From Planococcus salinarum (GTDB lineage: Bacteria; Bacillota; Bacilli; Bacillales_A; Planococcaceae), in assembly GCF_007004625.1 (NCBI RefSeq), contig NZ_VIFV01000004.1:62001-126000 (forward strand): a DNA stretch of 64,000 nt, written 5' to 3'. The first letter of the stretch is position 1; each line of letters opens with the position of its first letter. A program made the translations under genes and the position numbers. The notes beneath the pieces were generated by a model. It saw only the letters and a program-made list of their open reading frames with translations, was not told the origin of the DNA and made no database searches. Positions 16,584 to 24,350 of this stretch are shown piece by piece.

Positions 16584-17048
16584 ATGGAGATCTTAACAAG
16601 TAGTTTGTTTCCAGAAGTGAAGTGCAGTTTTTCCATAAGCCATAAAATTGACTTAGAAATCCGAAAAGTGCTTAATGAAAAAATGAAGTCTGAACTGAGA
16701 CTTACTTCAAGAGAAAAAGAGTTTAGGTATTTTAATCTTATCGTATCAACAAGCACTACTACCCACAAAGTGGAAGTGAAAGGACCGGATCTGAACCAGA
16801 AAGAAAAAATAATCAACTGGGGAATTTGGTTGCCTTATAATGAAATTGTGAACTCAGCTCATCAAGAAGTTCCTTATCTGCTATTTTACTTTGATGCCTT
16901 AGTTTTGTTATTTAACAACTATGGGATAAATGAAAACATAATTAGAACTATCCAGGAAGAAATTTCAAATAAGGTAATTGGAAACAGTGCGTACGCGTAT
17001 GAAGAGGAGCGCATAGAATATGACTTTTCCGAATTTGATTTTAAGTAA
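16584..17048 (+). CDS. hypothetical protein (154 aa), possible immunity protein
   Basis: The soluble 154-aa protein has an alternating N-terminal part (EFRYFNLIVSTSTTTHKVEV), a central NWGIWLPYNEIVNSA and a helical part LLFYFDALVLLFNNYGI. It ends NSAYAYEEERIEYDFSEFDF. I cannot assign it to a named family. Size, acidic character and setting resemble the immunity genes upstream. RBS AGGAGGA precedes ATG 16584 by 11 nt. Base composition is clearly more AT-rich than the housekeeping genes outside the region. Confidence 0.6.
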   Translation: MEILTSSLFPEVKCSFSISHKIDLEIRKVLNEKMKSELRLTSREKEFRYFNLIVSTSTTTHKVEVKGPDLNQKEKIINWGIWLPYNEIVNSAHQEVPYLLFYFDALVLLFNNYGINENIIRTIQEEISNKVIGNSAYAYEEERIEYDFSEFDFK

Positions 17049-17143
17049 ACGTAGTTTTATAAACCTTAATTGGCAATGTGCCACTCAAAATTTTTAACAA
17101 TAAGTACTTGGCGGTTCAAAATCTAAACTACAAAAAAATATTG

Positions 17144-17205
17144 GTTTACATATCATCAGATTATAGGAAGAGAGATGACTTCGTACGAAGAGCTCTCTTT
17201 TTAAT
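17144..17205 (+). repeat. C-family element with terminator, copy 1
   Basis: GTTTACATATCATCAGATTA continues TAGGAAG and then a hairpin (AGAGAG...CTCTCT) with a TTTTT tract. The head recurs at 19183, 20764 (degenerate), 26357, 29411 and 30264. Here it ends the transcription unit of the 16584 gene. Confidence 0.8.
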
Positions 17206-17250
17206 TTACAGAAGTTTACGTTTACTTGTTCTAAAACAAGGGGGGATTGT

Positions 17251-17568
17251 GTGAAGAATTTTCTACTGTATATGGGGGTATTTTTCTTTTCGCTAATTTT
17301 CGTACTAATCACAGGTTTTCAAGATGGGGTTAAGATTGAAGATAAGGCTGAACTACAATCCGCTTTTCCTTATGATGTTGGTTTCCCTATACCATTTGTA
17401 ACATTAGATCATCCAATAATAGACCCACCACTACCTTATACATACAGCGGAAATTGTTGTTTGAGGTATTATTCCTGGGATAAATATTGGTACTCGGTAA
17501 TAGTAACTTTTATTTCTCTTATAGTGATAATTAAACTAATTCAAAAGATTCGTATGAAACCATCTTAA
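17251..17568 (+). CDS. small two-segment membrane protein (105 aa)
   Basis: An N-terminal hydrophobic segment (FLLYMGVFFFSLIFVLITGF) acts as signal or anchor. An external stretch of about 55 residues rich in Pro and aromatic residues, with adjacent cysteines (NCCLRYYSW), follows. A C-terminal membrane helix (YSVIVTFISLIVIIKLIQ) and a basic tail end the protein. I do not recognise the family. Membrane-spanning immunity proteins of this size are common against membrane-active toxins, but nothing here proves it. The start GTG 17251 follows GGGGGA. The stop codon lies inside a palindrome. Confidence 0.6.
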   Translation: MKNFLLYMGVFFFSLIFVLITGFQDGVKIEDKAELQSAFPYDVGFPIPFVTLDHPIIDPPLPYTYSGNCCLRYYSWDKYWYSVIVTFISLIVIIKLIQKIRMKPS

Positions 17569-17590
17569 ACTAACGGGGCGCGTTAGTTTA
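17566..17590. terminator. hairpin at the stop codon of the 17251 gene
   Basis: TAAACTAAC (17566-17574) pairs with GTTAGTTTA (17582-17590) around a 7-nt loop. Only a short T-stretch follows, so it may be a weak terminator or an RNA-end stabiliser. Confidence 0.55.
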
Positions 17591-17884
17591 ATAAGTAATT
17601 AGAACAATGAAATGAAGAGAACTGCCATTTATATAGAAGTTATTTCGACAAGTTAAATCAATATGAAACTTTAACATAGACCTTTTTTAGAACATAGTAT
17701 TGGTTGAGATATCCTGCATAATTGAGTGATGATTTTTTCTTGCTCTTTTTTAGCTGTTCCTGATTGTGGAAAGTAGGAATTGAATATAACTTAAGTGCAG
17801 TTAAGTTACATTCGAAAATATTTAATATTCTAAAGCTAGCAGCCTAAAAGTGCAGTAAGTGAAAAAATAGAGGGGGTGAATTAC
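17591..17884. other. 294-bp AT-rich intergenic stretch
   Basis: No gene is supported. It contains the first A-family palindrome (17782-17813) and ends with the AGGGGG ribosome binding site of the next gene. The segment 17600-17780 shows no recognisable structure. Confidence 0.6.
17782..17813. repeat. A-family 32-bp palindrome, copy 1
   Basis: GAATATAACTTAA-GTGCAG-TTAAGTTACATTC is an inverted repeat with 13-bp arms (one mismatch). Eight copies occur between 17.8 and 28.5 kb. Confidence 0.9.
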
Positions 17885-18076
17885 ATGGAAAGTGCTTTTC
17901 TTTTTATTGGTATATATCTCATTCCGATTTTGAGTATTATTTTTTGCCTTAACCTTGTATCCATAATCAAGAAGGTAAAAAGGGATGAGAAAACAATAGT
18001 TAATACAATCTGGCTCACAACTTCATTTGTACTAATTACATGGAGTATCGCCATTATAGCTTCTGTAGGAGTCTAA
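17885..18076 (+). CDS. small membrane protein (63 aa)
   Basis: Two hydrophobic helices (FLFIGIYLIPILSIIFCLNL and TIWLTTSFVLITWSIAIIAS) are separated by a basic loop KKVKRDEK. It is a hairpin-type membrane protein of unknown function. ATG 17885 is chosen because AGGGGG (17871-17876) lies 8 nt upstream; the GTG at 17876 overlaps that site. It is bounded by A-family palindromes on both sides (17782 and 18093), the simplest example of a one-gene unit in this region. Confidence 0.55.
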   Translation: MESAFLFIGIYLIPILSIIFCLNLVSIIKKVKRDEKTIVNTIWLTTSFVLITWSIAIIASVGV

Positions 18077-18092
18077 TAAAATCACTAGAAAT

Positions 18093-18124
18093 GAATGTAA
18101 CTTAATGGTAATTAAGTTACATTC
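18093..18124. repeat. A-family palindrome, copy 2
   Basis: GAATGTAACTTAA-TGGTAA-TTAAGTTACATTC has perfect 13-bp arms. It lies 17 bp after the 63-aa gene. Confidence 0.92.
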
Positions 18125-18162
18125 GAATTCTTAGAAATTAAAAGATTCAGGTGGGGTGAAAT

Positions 18163-18627
18163 ATGAGTTTAGAACACGAATTTTTCTTAGTATCCAATAC
18201 AGTTACCTATCATGAATTGATGAGCAGCAGTGAGAAAAATCCAGACATTATTGACTCCATAGATATCCCGGACGATTTGATTCAATATATAGCAGATTCT
18301 TTGAATTGGATTCCATGTAAGTATCCAGCATTATCGATGACCAGAGAAGTAAAAGGAATAGATTGTTATGGTGTCACTCTTTTTGATCATACGTCAGCAG
18401 CAACTATGAAAAGTATTTTTACGGCTTGGCATTCTTTATTTACAAACTCCCCTGAAAAATTGGAGTTAGCTGGAGAATTTGTGGTTTCTTCCAAAAAAAA
18501 TATATTGGGTGAGTATGAGCATTTATTTTACAGTAGGGATAACGTTCTTGAATTACTAAAAAGATTGCTCTCGATGATTGAAAGATTGGAAGAAGAGAAC
18601 CTCTTTCTTTACCATTTTGGAATATGA
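18163..18627 (+). CDS. hypothetical protein (154 aa), immunity-like
   Basis: The soluble 154-aa acidic protein has a central YGVTLFDHTSAATMKSIFTA followed by WHSLF, a short LAGEF strand, and ends with LYHFGI at the very C-terminus. The layout (W..LF...P..L.L.GEF, helical segment, terminal HFGI) resembles small immunity proteins found beside polymorphic toxins. I cannot name the family with certainty. RBS GGTGGGG precedes ATG 18163. It is enclosed by A-family palindromes at 18093 and 18633, the latter 6 bp after the stop codon. Confidence 0.6.
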   Translation: MSLEHEFFLVSNTVTYHELMSSSEKNPDIIDSIDIPDDLIQYIADSLNWIPCKYPALSMTREVKGIDCYGVTLFDHTSAATMKSIFTAWHSLFTNSPEKLELAGEFVVSSKKNILGEYEHLFYSRDNVLELLKRLLSMIERLEEENLFLYHFGI

Positions 18628-18632
18628 AAACC

Positions 18633-18664
18633 GAATGTAACTTAATATCAAGTAAGTTACATTC
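18633..18664. repeat. A-family palindrome, copy 3
   Basis: GAATGTAACTTAA-TATCAA-GTAAGTTACATTC has 13-bp arms with one terminal mismatch. It starts 6 bp after the 18163 gene's stop codon. Confidence 0.9.
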
Positions 18665-18715
18665 AAATATTGAAAATAAAACGATAAAAAAAGAAGAGTA
18701 AAGTAGGTGTTAAGG

Positions 18716-19006
18716 ATGATAGTAGATGTTGCCGGAGAAGGTCTTTGGGATATGTTGAAAGCACTATTTGGACAAATAAAATATAGTTTTCTTTCCAAGG
18801 ACAAAAAAATTGAATTTAACTTAAAGCAGCTTCAGAAAAAATATTGGTTCGAGCAACTTATTTTAGAGTCTCCATCTTTGGTTGAACTGATAAAGAAAGA
18901 TGATGAACTAAAAACCTATTTAACTTCCAGAAAGAAACTACGAAGACTATTGCATAATTCTATAGAGCGTAAACATTTTAAGAAAAAAATTAATGAAAAG
19001 CTATAA
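18716..19006 (+). CDS. hypothetical basic protein (96 aa)
   Basis: This 96-aa protein is strongly basic at its C-terminus (RKKLRRLLHNSIERKHFKKK). It starts MIVDVAGEGLWDMLKALFGQ, an amphipathic helix. No signal peptide, membrane segment or known domain is seen. ATG 18716 is preferred over GTG 18707, with TAGGTG about 7 nt upstream. It is flanked by A palindromes at 18633 and 19032. Function unknown. Confidence 0.5.
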   Translation: MIVDVAGEGLWDMLKALFGQIKYSFLSKDKKIEFNLKQLQKKYWFEQLILESPSLVELIKKDDELKTYLTSRKKLRRLLHNSIERKHFKKKINEKL

Positions 19007-19031
19007 AAGATTAGTTAACAATAGGTAAATT

Positions 19032-19063
19032 GAATGTAACATAATACAAAGCAAGTTACATTC
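19032..19063. repeat. A-family palindrome, copy 4
   Basis: GAATGTAACATAA-TACAAA-GCAAGTTACATTC is the most diverged copy, with several arm mismatches but conserved outer 9 bp on each side. Confidence 0.85.
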
Positions 19064-19182
19064 AGAACCCTTATTCTGTTGAACTTTTAGGAGTATCAAG
19101 CGAAAGTGAAATTGCTAGAAAATATATAACATTCAATAGGCTGTTCCGTAAGGCTATAAAATCAGATTTCGAATCGGTACAA

Positions 19183-19245
19183 GTTTACATATCAGTAGAT
19201 TATCGGAAGAGAGGAGGCTCAAGCATGAGTTTCTCCTCTTTTTGT
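19183..19245 (+). repeat. C-family element with terminator, copy 2
   Basis: GTTTACATATCAGTAGATTA continues TCGGAAG, then AGAGGAG pairs with CTCCTCT followed by TTTTG. It has the same architecture as copy 1, with a different hairpin sequence. Confidence 0.8.
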
Positions 19246-19405
19246 TTGGAGAAGTGACTCTTTGAATGCTTTGGTAACACTTAATTATTAATGGATTCAT
19301 CATGAATAAAATTTTGAATGTTAAAATATAAAAATTGAAAAATTTTAAAAAGCATGTAACGAAATGTGGTTATTTCGGATATATAGGGTGAAGGGAGGTA
19401 GAAGA

Positions 19406-19888
19406 GTGGATGAACTTACGGAATTATATGAACAACATGCGGAACAAGTTTATAAATATTTGATTACACTGTGTCGAAATACGGATTTGGCAGAAGAGTT
19501 AACGCAGGAAACCTTTTATCAAGCAATCCGTTCGATCGATAATTACAACGGCGAATCCAAATTGTCGGTTTGGCTGTGTCAAATTGCGAAGCATACCTAT
19601 TATAAGTATGTTGATAAGGAAGTAAAGCAAGCGAATCAACTACATACAAATGATCTAGGAATATCTTTAGAACAGGAACTCATTGTTAACGAAAATAAAA
19701 TTGAACTTTTCCGTATGGTTCATTTATTGGGAGAGCCATTTAAAGAAATTGTGTTGCTGCGATTACTAGGAGGTTTATCCTTCAAAGAAATTGGTGAAAT
19801 TCATCAACGAAATGAAAACTGGGCCAGAGTAACCTTTTACAGAGCTAAATTAAAGTTGAGAGAGCGAGGGACTGTTTATGAAGAATGA
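19406..19888 (+). CDS. ECF-type RNA polymerase sigma factor
   Basis: The 160-aa sigma-70 family protein has region 2 (LYEQHAEQVYKYLITLCRN...AEELTQETFYQA, about residues 5-60) and region 4 (EPFKEIVLLRLLGGLSFKEI with the following helix, about 105-150). It lacks region 3, as expected for ECF sigma factors. GTG 19406 is chosen over ATG 19364 because GGGAGGT sits 7 nt before it. The downstream anti-sigma gene overlaps its end by 11 bp, so the two are cotranslated. It presumably recognises its own promoter, which I could not identify. Confidence 0.9.
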   Translation: MDELTELYEQHAEQVYKYLITLCRNTDLAEELTQETFYQAIRSIDNYNGESKLSVWLCQIAKHTYYKYVDKEVKQANQLHTNDLGISLEQELIVNENKIELFRMVHLLGEPFKEIVLLRLLGGLSFKEIGEIHQRNENWARVTFYRAKLKLRERGTVYEE

Positions 19889-20726
19889 ATGTTACATCGT
19901 CCGAGATTTATTGCCTTCCTATATAGATCAATTGTGCAGCGATGAAAGCAAAGTGTTTATCGAGCAACATATGAGTCAGTGTGATTCATGTTCTCGAGTT
20001 TTACAGCATATGAGAACGGAATTTGATGACGTAGAACAAGTAGAGCTCCCCATGCGCATCGAGCAAAAAAAGCCATTTGAAAAAGTAGCGCGGTTTTTGA
20101 CGGCCCAGGGAAACTTCACGAAATTCTTAAAAGCTTCTTTTTGGCTTTCACTGTTTATCACCATAATCCTCTTAGTGTTCTCTTTTAATGAATTGGCCAT
20201 ATGGCAGGAGGATCAGCAAGAAGCTCAACGGGTGGAACAGCAGCAGCAGGATATAATGGCGAAAGCTTTTACTGCGCTATCAGCGCAGGATAGACCGAAT
20301 GAGACGGCGCTGCAAACCATTTTTGAACAATACCAGGAGCAATTGCAACATATTGCGATATTCTCAACTGAAGATATTGAGGATACTAGTACGTCACAAG
20401 AGGGGCCAACCACTGTATTTCCCATTGATTATGAAAGAGCTTCGCTTGTCTTAGGTGAGGGCGGGGAAATCACCGAATCGATTGTTCCAAACGAATATGA
20501 CATTGGGACGATGGCTATGGCAAACAATGGATGGGTAGTACAATTTGAATACAAGCAATCCTATTTGGAGACTGTTGAAGCTGCCCATCAAATAAAATAT
20601 TATTCTCCTAGTGCTTGGACATTGTTTTCTATGCCGATCGTCTTAAGTATTATTAGCTTGTTTATTTTCATTACTTGGAGATATCAAAAGCAAATTATGA
20701 GACCAATGAGAGCTCAAGTAGATTGA
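19878..20726 (+). CDS. zinc-finger anti-sigma factor, membrane-anchored
   Basis: The 282-aa protein starts with an anti-sigma zinc-binding domain: CYIVRDLLPSYIDQL, then HMSQCDSCS (HxxxCxxC, residues about 32-39). A membrane helix FLKASFWLSLFITIILLVFS follows at about 78-100, then an external domain of about 150 residues, and a second membrane helix near the C-terminus (LFSMPIVLSIISLFIFITW). This is the usual design for holding an ECF sigma factor until an envelope signal arrives. Two membrane segments make it larger than short YlaD-type factors. It overlaps the sigma gene by 11 bp. Confidence 0.87.
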   Translation: MKNECYIVRDLLPSYIDQLCSDESKVFIEQHMSQCDSCSRVLQHMRTEFDDVEQVELPMRIEQKKPFEKVARFLTAQGNFTKFLKASFWLSLFITIILLVFSFNELAIWQEDQQEAQRVEQQQQDIMAKAFTALSAQDRPNETALQTIFEQYQEQLQHIAIFSTEDIEDTSTSQEGPTTVFPIDYERASLVLGEGGEITESIVPNEYDIGTMAMANNGWVVQFEYKQSYLETVEAAHQIKYYSPSAWTLFSMPIVLSIISLFIFITWRYQKQIMRPMRAQVD

Positions 20727-20763
20727 ATACATCTTGTCTAATTGTTTGTGTAGCGAGTCATAA

Positions 20764-20828
20764 TTTGTTTACAGATGGGGGGTTATAGGTAAGGAAGGGA
20801 CTTCATAGAAAGTCTCTTCCTTTTTTTC
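20764..20828 (+). repeat. C-family element (degenerate head) with terminator, copy 3
   Basis: TTTACAGATGGGGGGTTATA continues GGTAAGGAAG, then GGAAGGGACTT pairs with AAAGTCTCTTCC followed by a T-run. It terminates the sigma/anti-sigma operon and runs straight into a B-family element. Confidence 0.75.
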
Positions 20829-20855
20829 GTCCATGTAAATGTACTTTTACGAACG
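20829..20855. repeat. B-family palindrome, copy 2
   Basis: GTCCATGTAAAT-GTACTTTTACGAACG: the right half is intact and the left arm is eroded. It follows the T-tract of the preceding terminator directly. Confidence 0.75.
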
Positions 20856-20976
20856 GTTATTCACTTCTTTCAATTACATATTTGGTGAGTAACTGATACA
20901 AATTTTTGGGAAGGACTTTTAGGATTTAAAAGCGAATGGTGAATCAAGGGTAGTTTTTTGAAAGGATGCGTTTTAG

Positions 20977-21465
20977 GTGAAAGTAACTTTTATTGTGGCT
21001 ATGGATAGAAATCGAGTTATTGGTAAAAAAAATGACATTCCTTGGAGAATTCCAAGAGATTGGGAGTATGTGAAGGAAACCACCAGAGGGTATCCAATAA
21101 TTATAGGCAGAAGAAATTTCGAATCCATCGGAAGGGTTTTGCCCGAAAGAAGAAATATTGTTTTGACAAGAAATCCGGATTTCTTCTTTAAAGGATGCGA
21201 AGTGGCACATTCCATTCAAGAGGTCTTTGAGCTATGTAAAGATGAAAAAGAAATCTTCATTTTTGGGGGAGAAGAGGTATATAAAGCATTCCTACCCTAT
21301 GTAGAAAAAATGCACATCACCAAAATCCATCACGAGTTCCAAGGTGATACATTCTTTCCGGAAGTAGACTTCTCTAAGTGGATGGAAGTCTCGACTAAAG
21401 AAGGTATTCAGGACGATAGTAATCCGTATTCTTACTCTTTTCATGTGTATGAAAGAATAAAATAG
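20977..21465 (+). CDS. dihydrofolate reductase, accessory type
   Basis: The 162-aa protein shows the DHFR signature VIGKKNDIPWRIPRDWEYVK (residues about 14-33) with the active-site acidic residue in RDW, then IIIGRRNFESIG, NIVLTRN and FIFGGEEVYK, which line the folate and NADPH sites. It reduces dihydrofolate to tetrahydrofolate. No thyA gene is adjacent, unlike the usual housekeeping arrangement. The gene sits alone in the accessory region, so it is probably an additional DHFR. Reduced trimethoprim sensitivity is possible but inferred. The start is GTG 20977, with AAAGG 11 nt upstream. Confidence 0.88.
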   Translation: MKVTFIVAMDRNRVIGKKNDIPWRIPRDWEYVKETTRGYPIIIGRRNFESIGRVLPERRNIVLTRNPDFFFKGCEVAHSIQEVFELCKDEKEIFIFGGEEVYKAFLPYVEKMHITKIHHEFQGDTFFPEVDFSKWMEVSTKEGIQDDSNPYSYSFHVYERIK

Positions 21466-21550
21466 CGTAAAGCGTATCAATTTAAGGCGGTATTTTGCTT
21501 TCAAAACTAACACTCGGATGAACACAGTGGGATGGATGGGAGGAAAAATG

Positions 21551-22096
21551 ATGAATAGCAAAATTCATATCATAGGAGCTGCAGGGTCAGGAACATCGAC
21601 ACTTGGCAACTCGTTAGCAAAAATCCTGCCGCATACTCACTTCGATACAGATGAATATTTTTGGATAACCAAATTCATAGAACAAAGACCCGTTCCTGAA
21701 AGAAAGGAAATGCTCAGGAAGGATTTGTCGCGTTCTGAGCAATGGATTCTATCAGGAGCCGTTGCTGGCTGGGGAGACTGCTTCATGCCTTATTTTGACC
21801 TGGTTATTTTCTTGTGGATTCCACCAGAAGTTAGGCTTGCAAGACTACAACAGCGGGAAGTGGAACGTTACGGAAAGGAAGCGCTCGCTGGCGGCAGCAA
21901 ATACGAACAATCGCAAACTTTTTTAGAATGGGCTTCCCTGTACGATCATGCCGGCATGGAAGTCAGGAGCAAAGCCTTGCACGAACAGTGGATGGCTGAT
22001 TTATCTTGTCCGATATTAAGAATCGAAGGTGACCATTCCGTCGAAGAACGTGTTGCTACGGTTATGGATTACTTGAATAGTAATAATCCATATTAA
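21551..22096 (+). CDS. P-loop NTPase, small kinase-like (adenylate-kinase related)
   Basis: The 181-aa protein begins MNSKIHIIGAAGSGTSTLGN. The phosphate-binding loop reads GAAGSGTST, with Thr where Walker A normally has Lys, as in a known subgroup of small AAA/kinase-like proteins. A DTDEYFW segment follows (acceptor or Mg site), then a Walker B-like LVIFLWIPPEVRLARL and an Arg-rich lid QQREVERYGKEA. It probably phosphorylates a small molecule. GGGAGG at 21538-21543 favours ATG 21551 over ATG 21548. A GGAAG..CTTCC terminator and B element follow. Confidence 0.75.
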   Translation: MNSKIHIIGAAGSGTSTLGNSLAKILPHTHFDTDEYFWITKFIEQRPVPERKEMLRKDLSRSEQWILSGAVAGWGDCFMPYFDLVIFLWIPPEVRLARLQQREVERYGKEALAGGSKYEQSQTFLEWASLYDHAGMEVRSKALHEQWMADLSCPILRIEGDHSVEERVATVMDYLNSNNPY

Positions 22097-22100
22097 TGCT

Positions 22101-22142
22101 GGAAGGAAAGAAGCTAAAATTTTGCTACTTTTCTTCCTTTTA
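22101..22142 (+). terminator. terminator of the P-loop gene
   Basis: GGAAGGAAAGAAGC pairs with GCTACTTTTCTTCC (two mismatches, loop of 8), followed by TTTTA. The GGAAG...CTTCC stem sequence is the same type as in the C-family composites. Confidence 0.7.
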
Positions 22143-22143
22143 G

Positions 22144-22168
22144 TTTGTAAAAGTGTACTTTTACGAAC
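22144..22168. repeat. B-family palindrome, copy 3
   Basis: TTTGTAAAAGT-GTACTTTTACGAACG: right arm intact, left arm with one change. It again follows the T-tract of a GGAAG-stem terminator. Confidence 0.8.
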
Positions 22169-22221
22169 GCTTTGAAAAGGGATGCTACGCAAGAGATTTA
22201 TTATGCAATGGCCTCTATATT

Positions 22222-23406
22222 TTAGGATTGGTGCTGAAAGATTTCCAACGGCTCCTTTGTTCGTTCGAGCACCTTGAGTCTGCCAACCAAAATAGAACCA
22301 ACTAGTCCGATGATAAAGAATATTGTCCATGGCCAAAAGGTCGTCGAAGAATCATTTATAAAATAAGCCCCTGTGTAATTGCCCAACGTAGCACCTAATG
22401 CAAACGAAAGCTCAAAAAAACCATAGTATATTCCAGGAGATTGTCCGTTTGTAAACTCCGAAATGGCAATATCGGAAGACGGCAATACAAGCGTTTCCCC
22501 GATTGTGAATACGACAATGCACACAAGAAGCCAGTAAGGGGAGCTGCTAAAGCTGATGAAAAGAAATGAACTTGCCATTACAAGCATTCCTACCTTTATC
22601 AATCGGAAAGAATGAACGGAGAGAAAAAGTTTCCGGAACAGCAACATAAGCAATAGACCCGATAAAGCGTTAACGGTAATGGTCAAAGCGACGAGACTTT
22701 CACTTTTTGAAATAACGAACATATGTAAGGGGATAGCTACGGTTAATTGCGCAAACATAAACCAGAAGAAAATCATCGAGAAACAATAATATAAATAAGG
22801 CTTGTTTGAGAATAACTGGCTAAGATCCGACCGAATCGACCGTTGAATAAGATTAGGCGTGCGTTTTTCCTGAATCATGGACAGTTGGATGAAGAAGAGG
22901 AAGAAAAAAACTAAGCCGCTGATCAGAAAAGGGTACCGAGGATCGAACAGTAAGAGCAATCCGCCAAGCAAGGGACCGACAATTGCCCCGCCATTTAAAG
23001 CAAAGTTGAGATAGGTAAAGGCTTCTTTCCTTTTCTTTTCATGTGGCTCGGACGAGAAAAATGCCAGCGCGGAAGGTTCATAGCAAGCTGTACCAATACC
23101 TATTAAAAGGGCTGCGATAGCTGTCCAGAAGAAGGATGGTGCAAATGCCAACAGGATAAACCCTGTTCCTCTCGTGACTAATCCCACGCCCATCAGTTTC
23201 TTATAACCATATTTATCACCCAGGATACCTGTGAGCAATGGAAGCCCTCTTGAAGACATAACCATGATGGACAATATGGTCCCGGTCTGAGCTGCCGAGT
23301 AATGCAACGTATTAGATAGGTAAACAGCCAAAAATGATATAACAGCAAATCCGGCCAAATTCATTAAAAAAGCTGATAATAATAAAATGGATAACGAAGC
23401 CCTCAT
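22222..23406 (-). CDS. MFS transporter (12-TM drug-efflux-like)
   Basis: The protein of about 394 aa has twelve predicted membrane helices. Major-facilitator motifs are present: LPLLTGILGDKYGYKKLMGVG as motif A in the loop after helix 2, and an Arg/Lys-rich central loop (EKRTPNLIQRSIRSDL). The nearest type is the multidrug-efflux MFS group, substrate unknown. ATG at 23406 follows AAGGAGAG; the upstream ATG at 23436 overlaps a palindrome and is unlikely. It is divergent from a CGNR-type regulator gene, whose product may control it through the inverted repeat at 23429-23456. Confidence 0.85.
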   Translation of the reverse strand: MRASLSILLLSAFLMNLAGFAVISFLAVYLSNTLHYSAAQTGTILSIMVMSSRGLPLLTGILGDKYGYKKLMGVGLVTRGTGFILLAFAPSFFWTAIAALLIGIGTACYEPSALAFFSSEPHEKKRKEAFTYLNFALNGGAIVGPLLGGLLLLFDPRYPFLISGLVFFFLFFIQLSMIQEKRTPNLIQRSIRSDLSQLFSNKPYLYYCFSMIFFWFMFAQLTVAIPLHMFVISKSESLVALTITVNALSGLLLMLLFRKLFLSVHSFRLIKVGMLVMASSFLFISFSSSPYWLLVCIVVFTIGETLVLPSSDIAISEFTNGQSPGIYYGFFELSFALGATLGNYTGAYFINDSSTTFWPWTIFFIIGLVGSILVGRLKVLERTKEPLEIFQHQS

Positions 23407-23428
23407 TATATGTCTCTCTCCTTCTCTT

Positions 23429-23456
23429 GTAACCATCTAAATATTTTGATGGTTAC
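23429..23456. promoter_or_regulatory. inverted repeat in the MFS/CGNR divergent promoter
   Basis: GTAACCATC and GATGGTTAC form perfect 9-bp arms around a 10-bp AT-rich centre, and a further GGTTAC half-site lies at 23515-23520. TATACT at 23478-23483 is a candidate -10 for the plus-strand gene. It is a likely operator for the adjacent regulator. Confidence 0.65.
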
Positions 23457-23524
23457 TTAATTAATGCCATCATATGCTATACTAAAGAGAAAAGCAACCA
23501 GTAAAATGAATAGGTGGTTACAAT

Positions 23525-24055
23525 ATGAAGACAGCTGAACGCGTGGTGTCCTTCTTAAATACATGGGAAATACCGAATAAAGAACGAACGCCAAAGGAGC
23601 ATTTAGAGAAAACCACAGATCTCGCCCATTTTATGAACGCAGTTTATCCTGAACGAAATAGCGACGATTTATTGGAAGAGGTACTAAATTTTCGAACGAG
23701 ACTCAGGAGCGCAATCGAAGCAAGTGAAATGGAGAGAGTCAATACCTTGATAAGCGAAAGGGATCTTGATTTCACTATCAAAGCAAATGGTGCGGGACCG
23801 GCTGCAGAAGTAAGGTTTTACTCCAAAACCGATAGCTTGATCAATCAGGTGCTAGTGGATATTCTGCAACTGATTCAAGCCAACTCATTCCATAGGATCA
23901 AGATTTGCCCGGACTGTAAATGGGCATTCTTTGACCAGTCGAAAAGTGCGACAAAAAAATGGTGCAGCATGAATGCGAAGAGTCCACACGGAAGAGCGTG
24001 CGGAACGATTTCAAAAGTGAAGAAGTACAGGGAGAAAAACAAGGAAGAGTTATAG
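23525..24055 (+). CDS. CGNR-type zinc-finger regulator (ABATE-like domain)
   Basis: In this 176-aa protein the N-terminal about 120 residues are helical and ABATE-like (FLNTWEIPNKERTPKEHLEK). The C-terminus has the CGNR zinc finger: ICPDCKWAFFDQSKSATKKW, then CSMNAKSPHGRACGTISKVK and KYREK, with four cysteines. Cys-Gly-Thr replaces the name-giving Cys-Gly-Asn, a common variant. Such proteins are ligand-responsive DNA-binding regulators. The divergent MFS pump and the 9-bp inverted repeat between them suggest it controls efflux. RBS AGGTGG precedes ATG 23525. Confidence 0.82.
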   Translation: MKTAERVVSFLNTWEIPNKERTPKEHLEKTTDLAHFMNAVYPERNSDDLLEEVLNFRTRLRSAIEASEMERVNTLISERDLDFTIKANGAGPAAEVRFYSKTDSLINQVLVDILQLIQANSFHRIKICPDCKWAFFDQSKSATKKWCSMNAKSPHGRACGTISKVKKYREKNKEEL

Positions 24056-24100
24056 CAGGCATCGAATCTGCTGGATGTATATTTGAATAGAACGAAGCAA

Positions 24101-24146
24101 AATCTGAGCGATTTAGTAGTTAGTTGCTCAGATTTTCTTTTTTTTT
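24101..24146 (+). terminator. terminator of the CGNR gene
   Basis: AATCTGAGC pairs perfectly with GCTCAGATT around a 16-nt loop, followed by a long T-run (24138-24147). A B-family element begins at the end of the run. Confidence 0.85.
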
Positions 24147-24171
24147 TCGCAGAAGTGTACTTTTACGAACG
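24147..24171. repeat. B-family palindrome, copy 4
   Basis: TTCGCAGAAGT-GTACTTTTACGAACG: right arm intact, left arm partly eroded. Like copies 2, 3 and 5, it directly follows a terminator T-tract. Confidence 0.8.
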
Positions 24172-24350
24172 CTTTTACTTTAAGAAAACTTGCTCAAATC
24201 TTTTATGAATTAGTGGAAATTAATGTTAATATTTATATAGTGGCTGGTAAAGGTAATAATTCCTTCATCAATTAATGTCGTATGTATTTAATGCTAGTAC
24301 TACCTTTCTTTAGTATGGCTGCAAAATAATAATAACTTTGGAGGATGGAT

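Larger units (their letters stand above)
19007..19405. other. 399-bp AT-rich intergenic stretch before the sigma factor gene
   Basis: It holds the fourth A palindrome (19032-19063) and the second C element with terminator (19183-19245). The rest (19064-19182 and 19246-19392) shows no gene. The ECF sigma promoter must lie in the second part, but I cannot pick a sequence with confidence. Confidence 0.6.
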
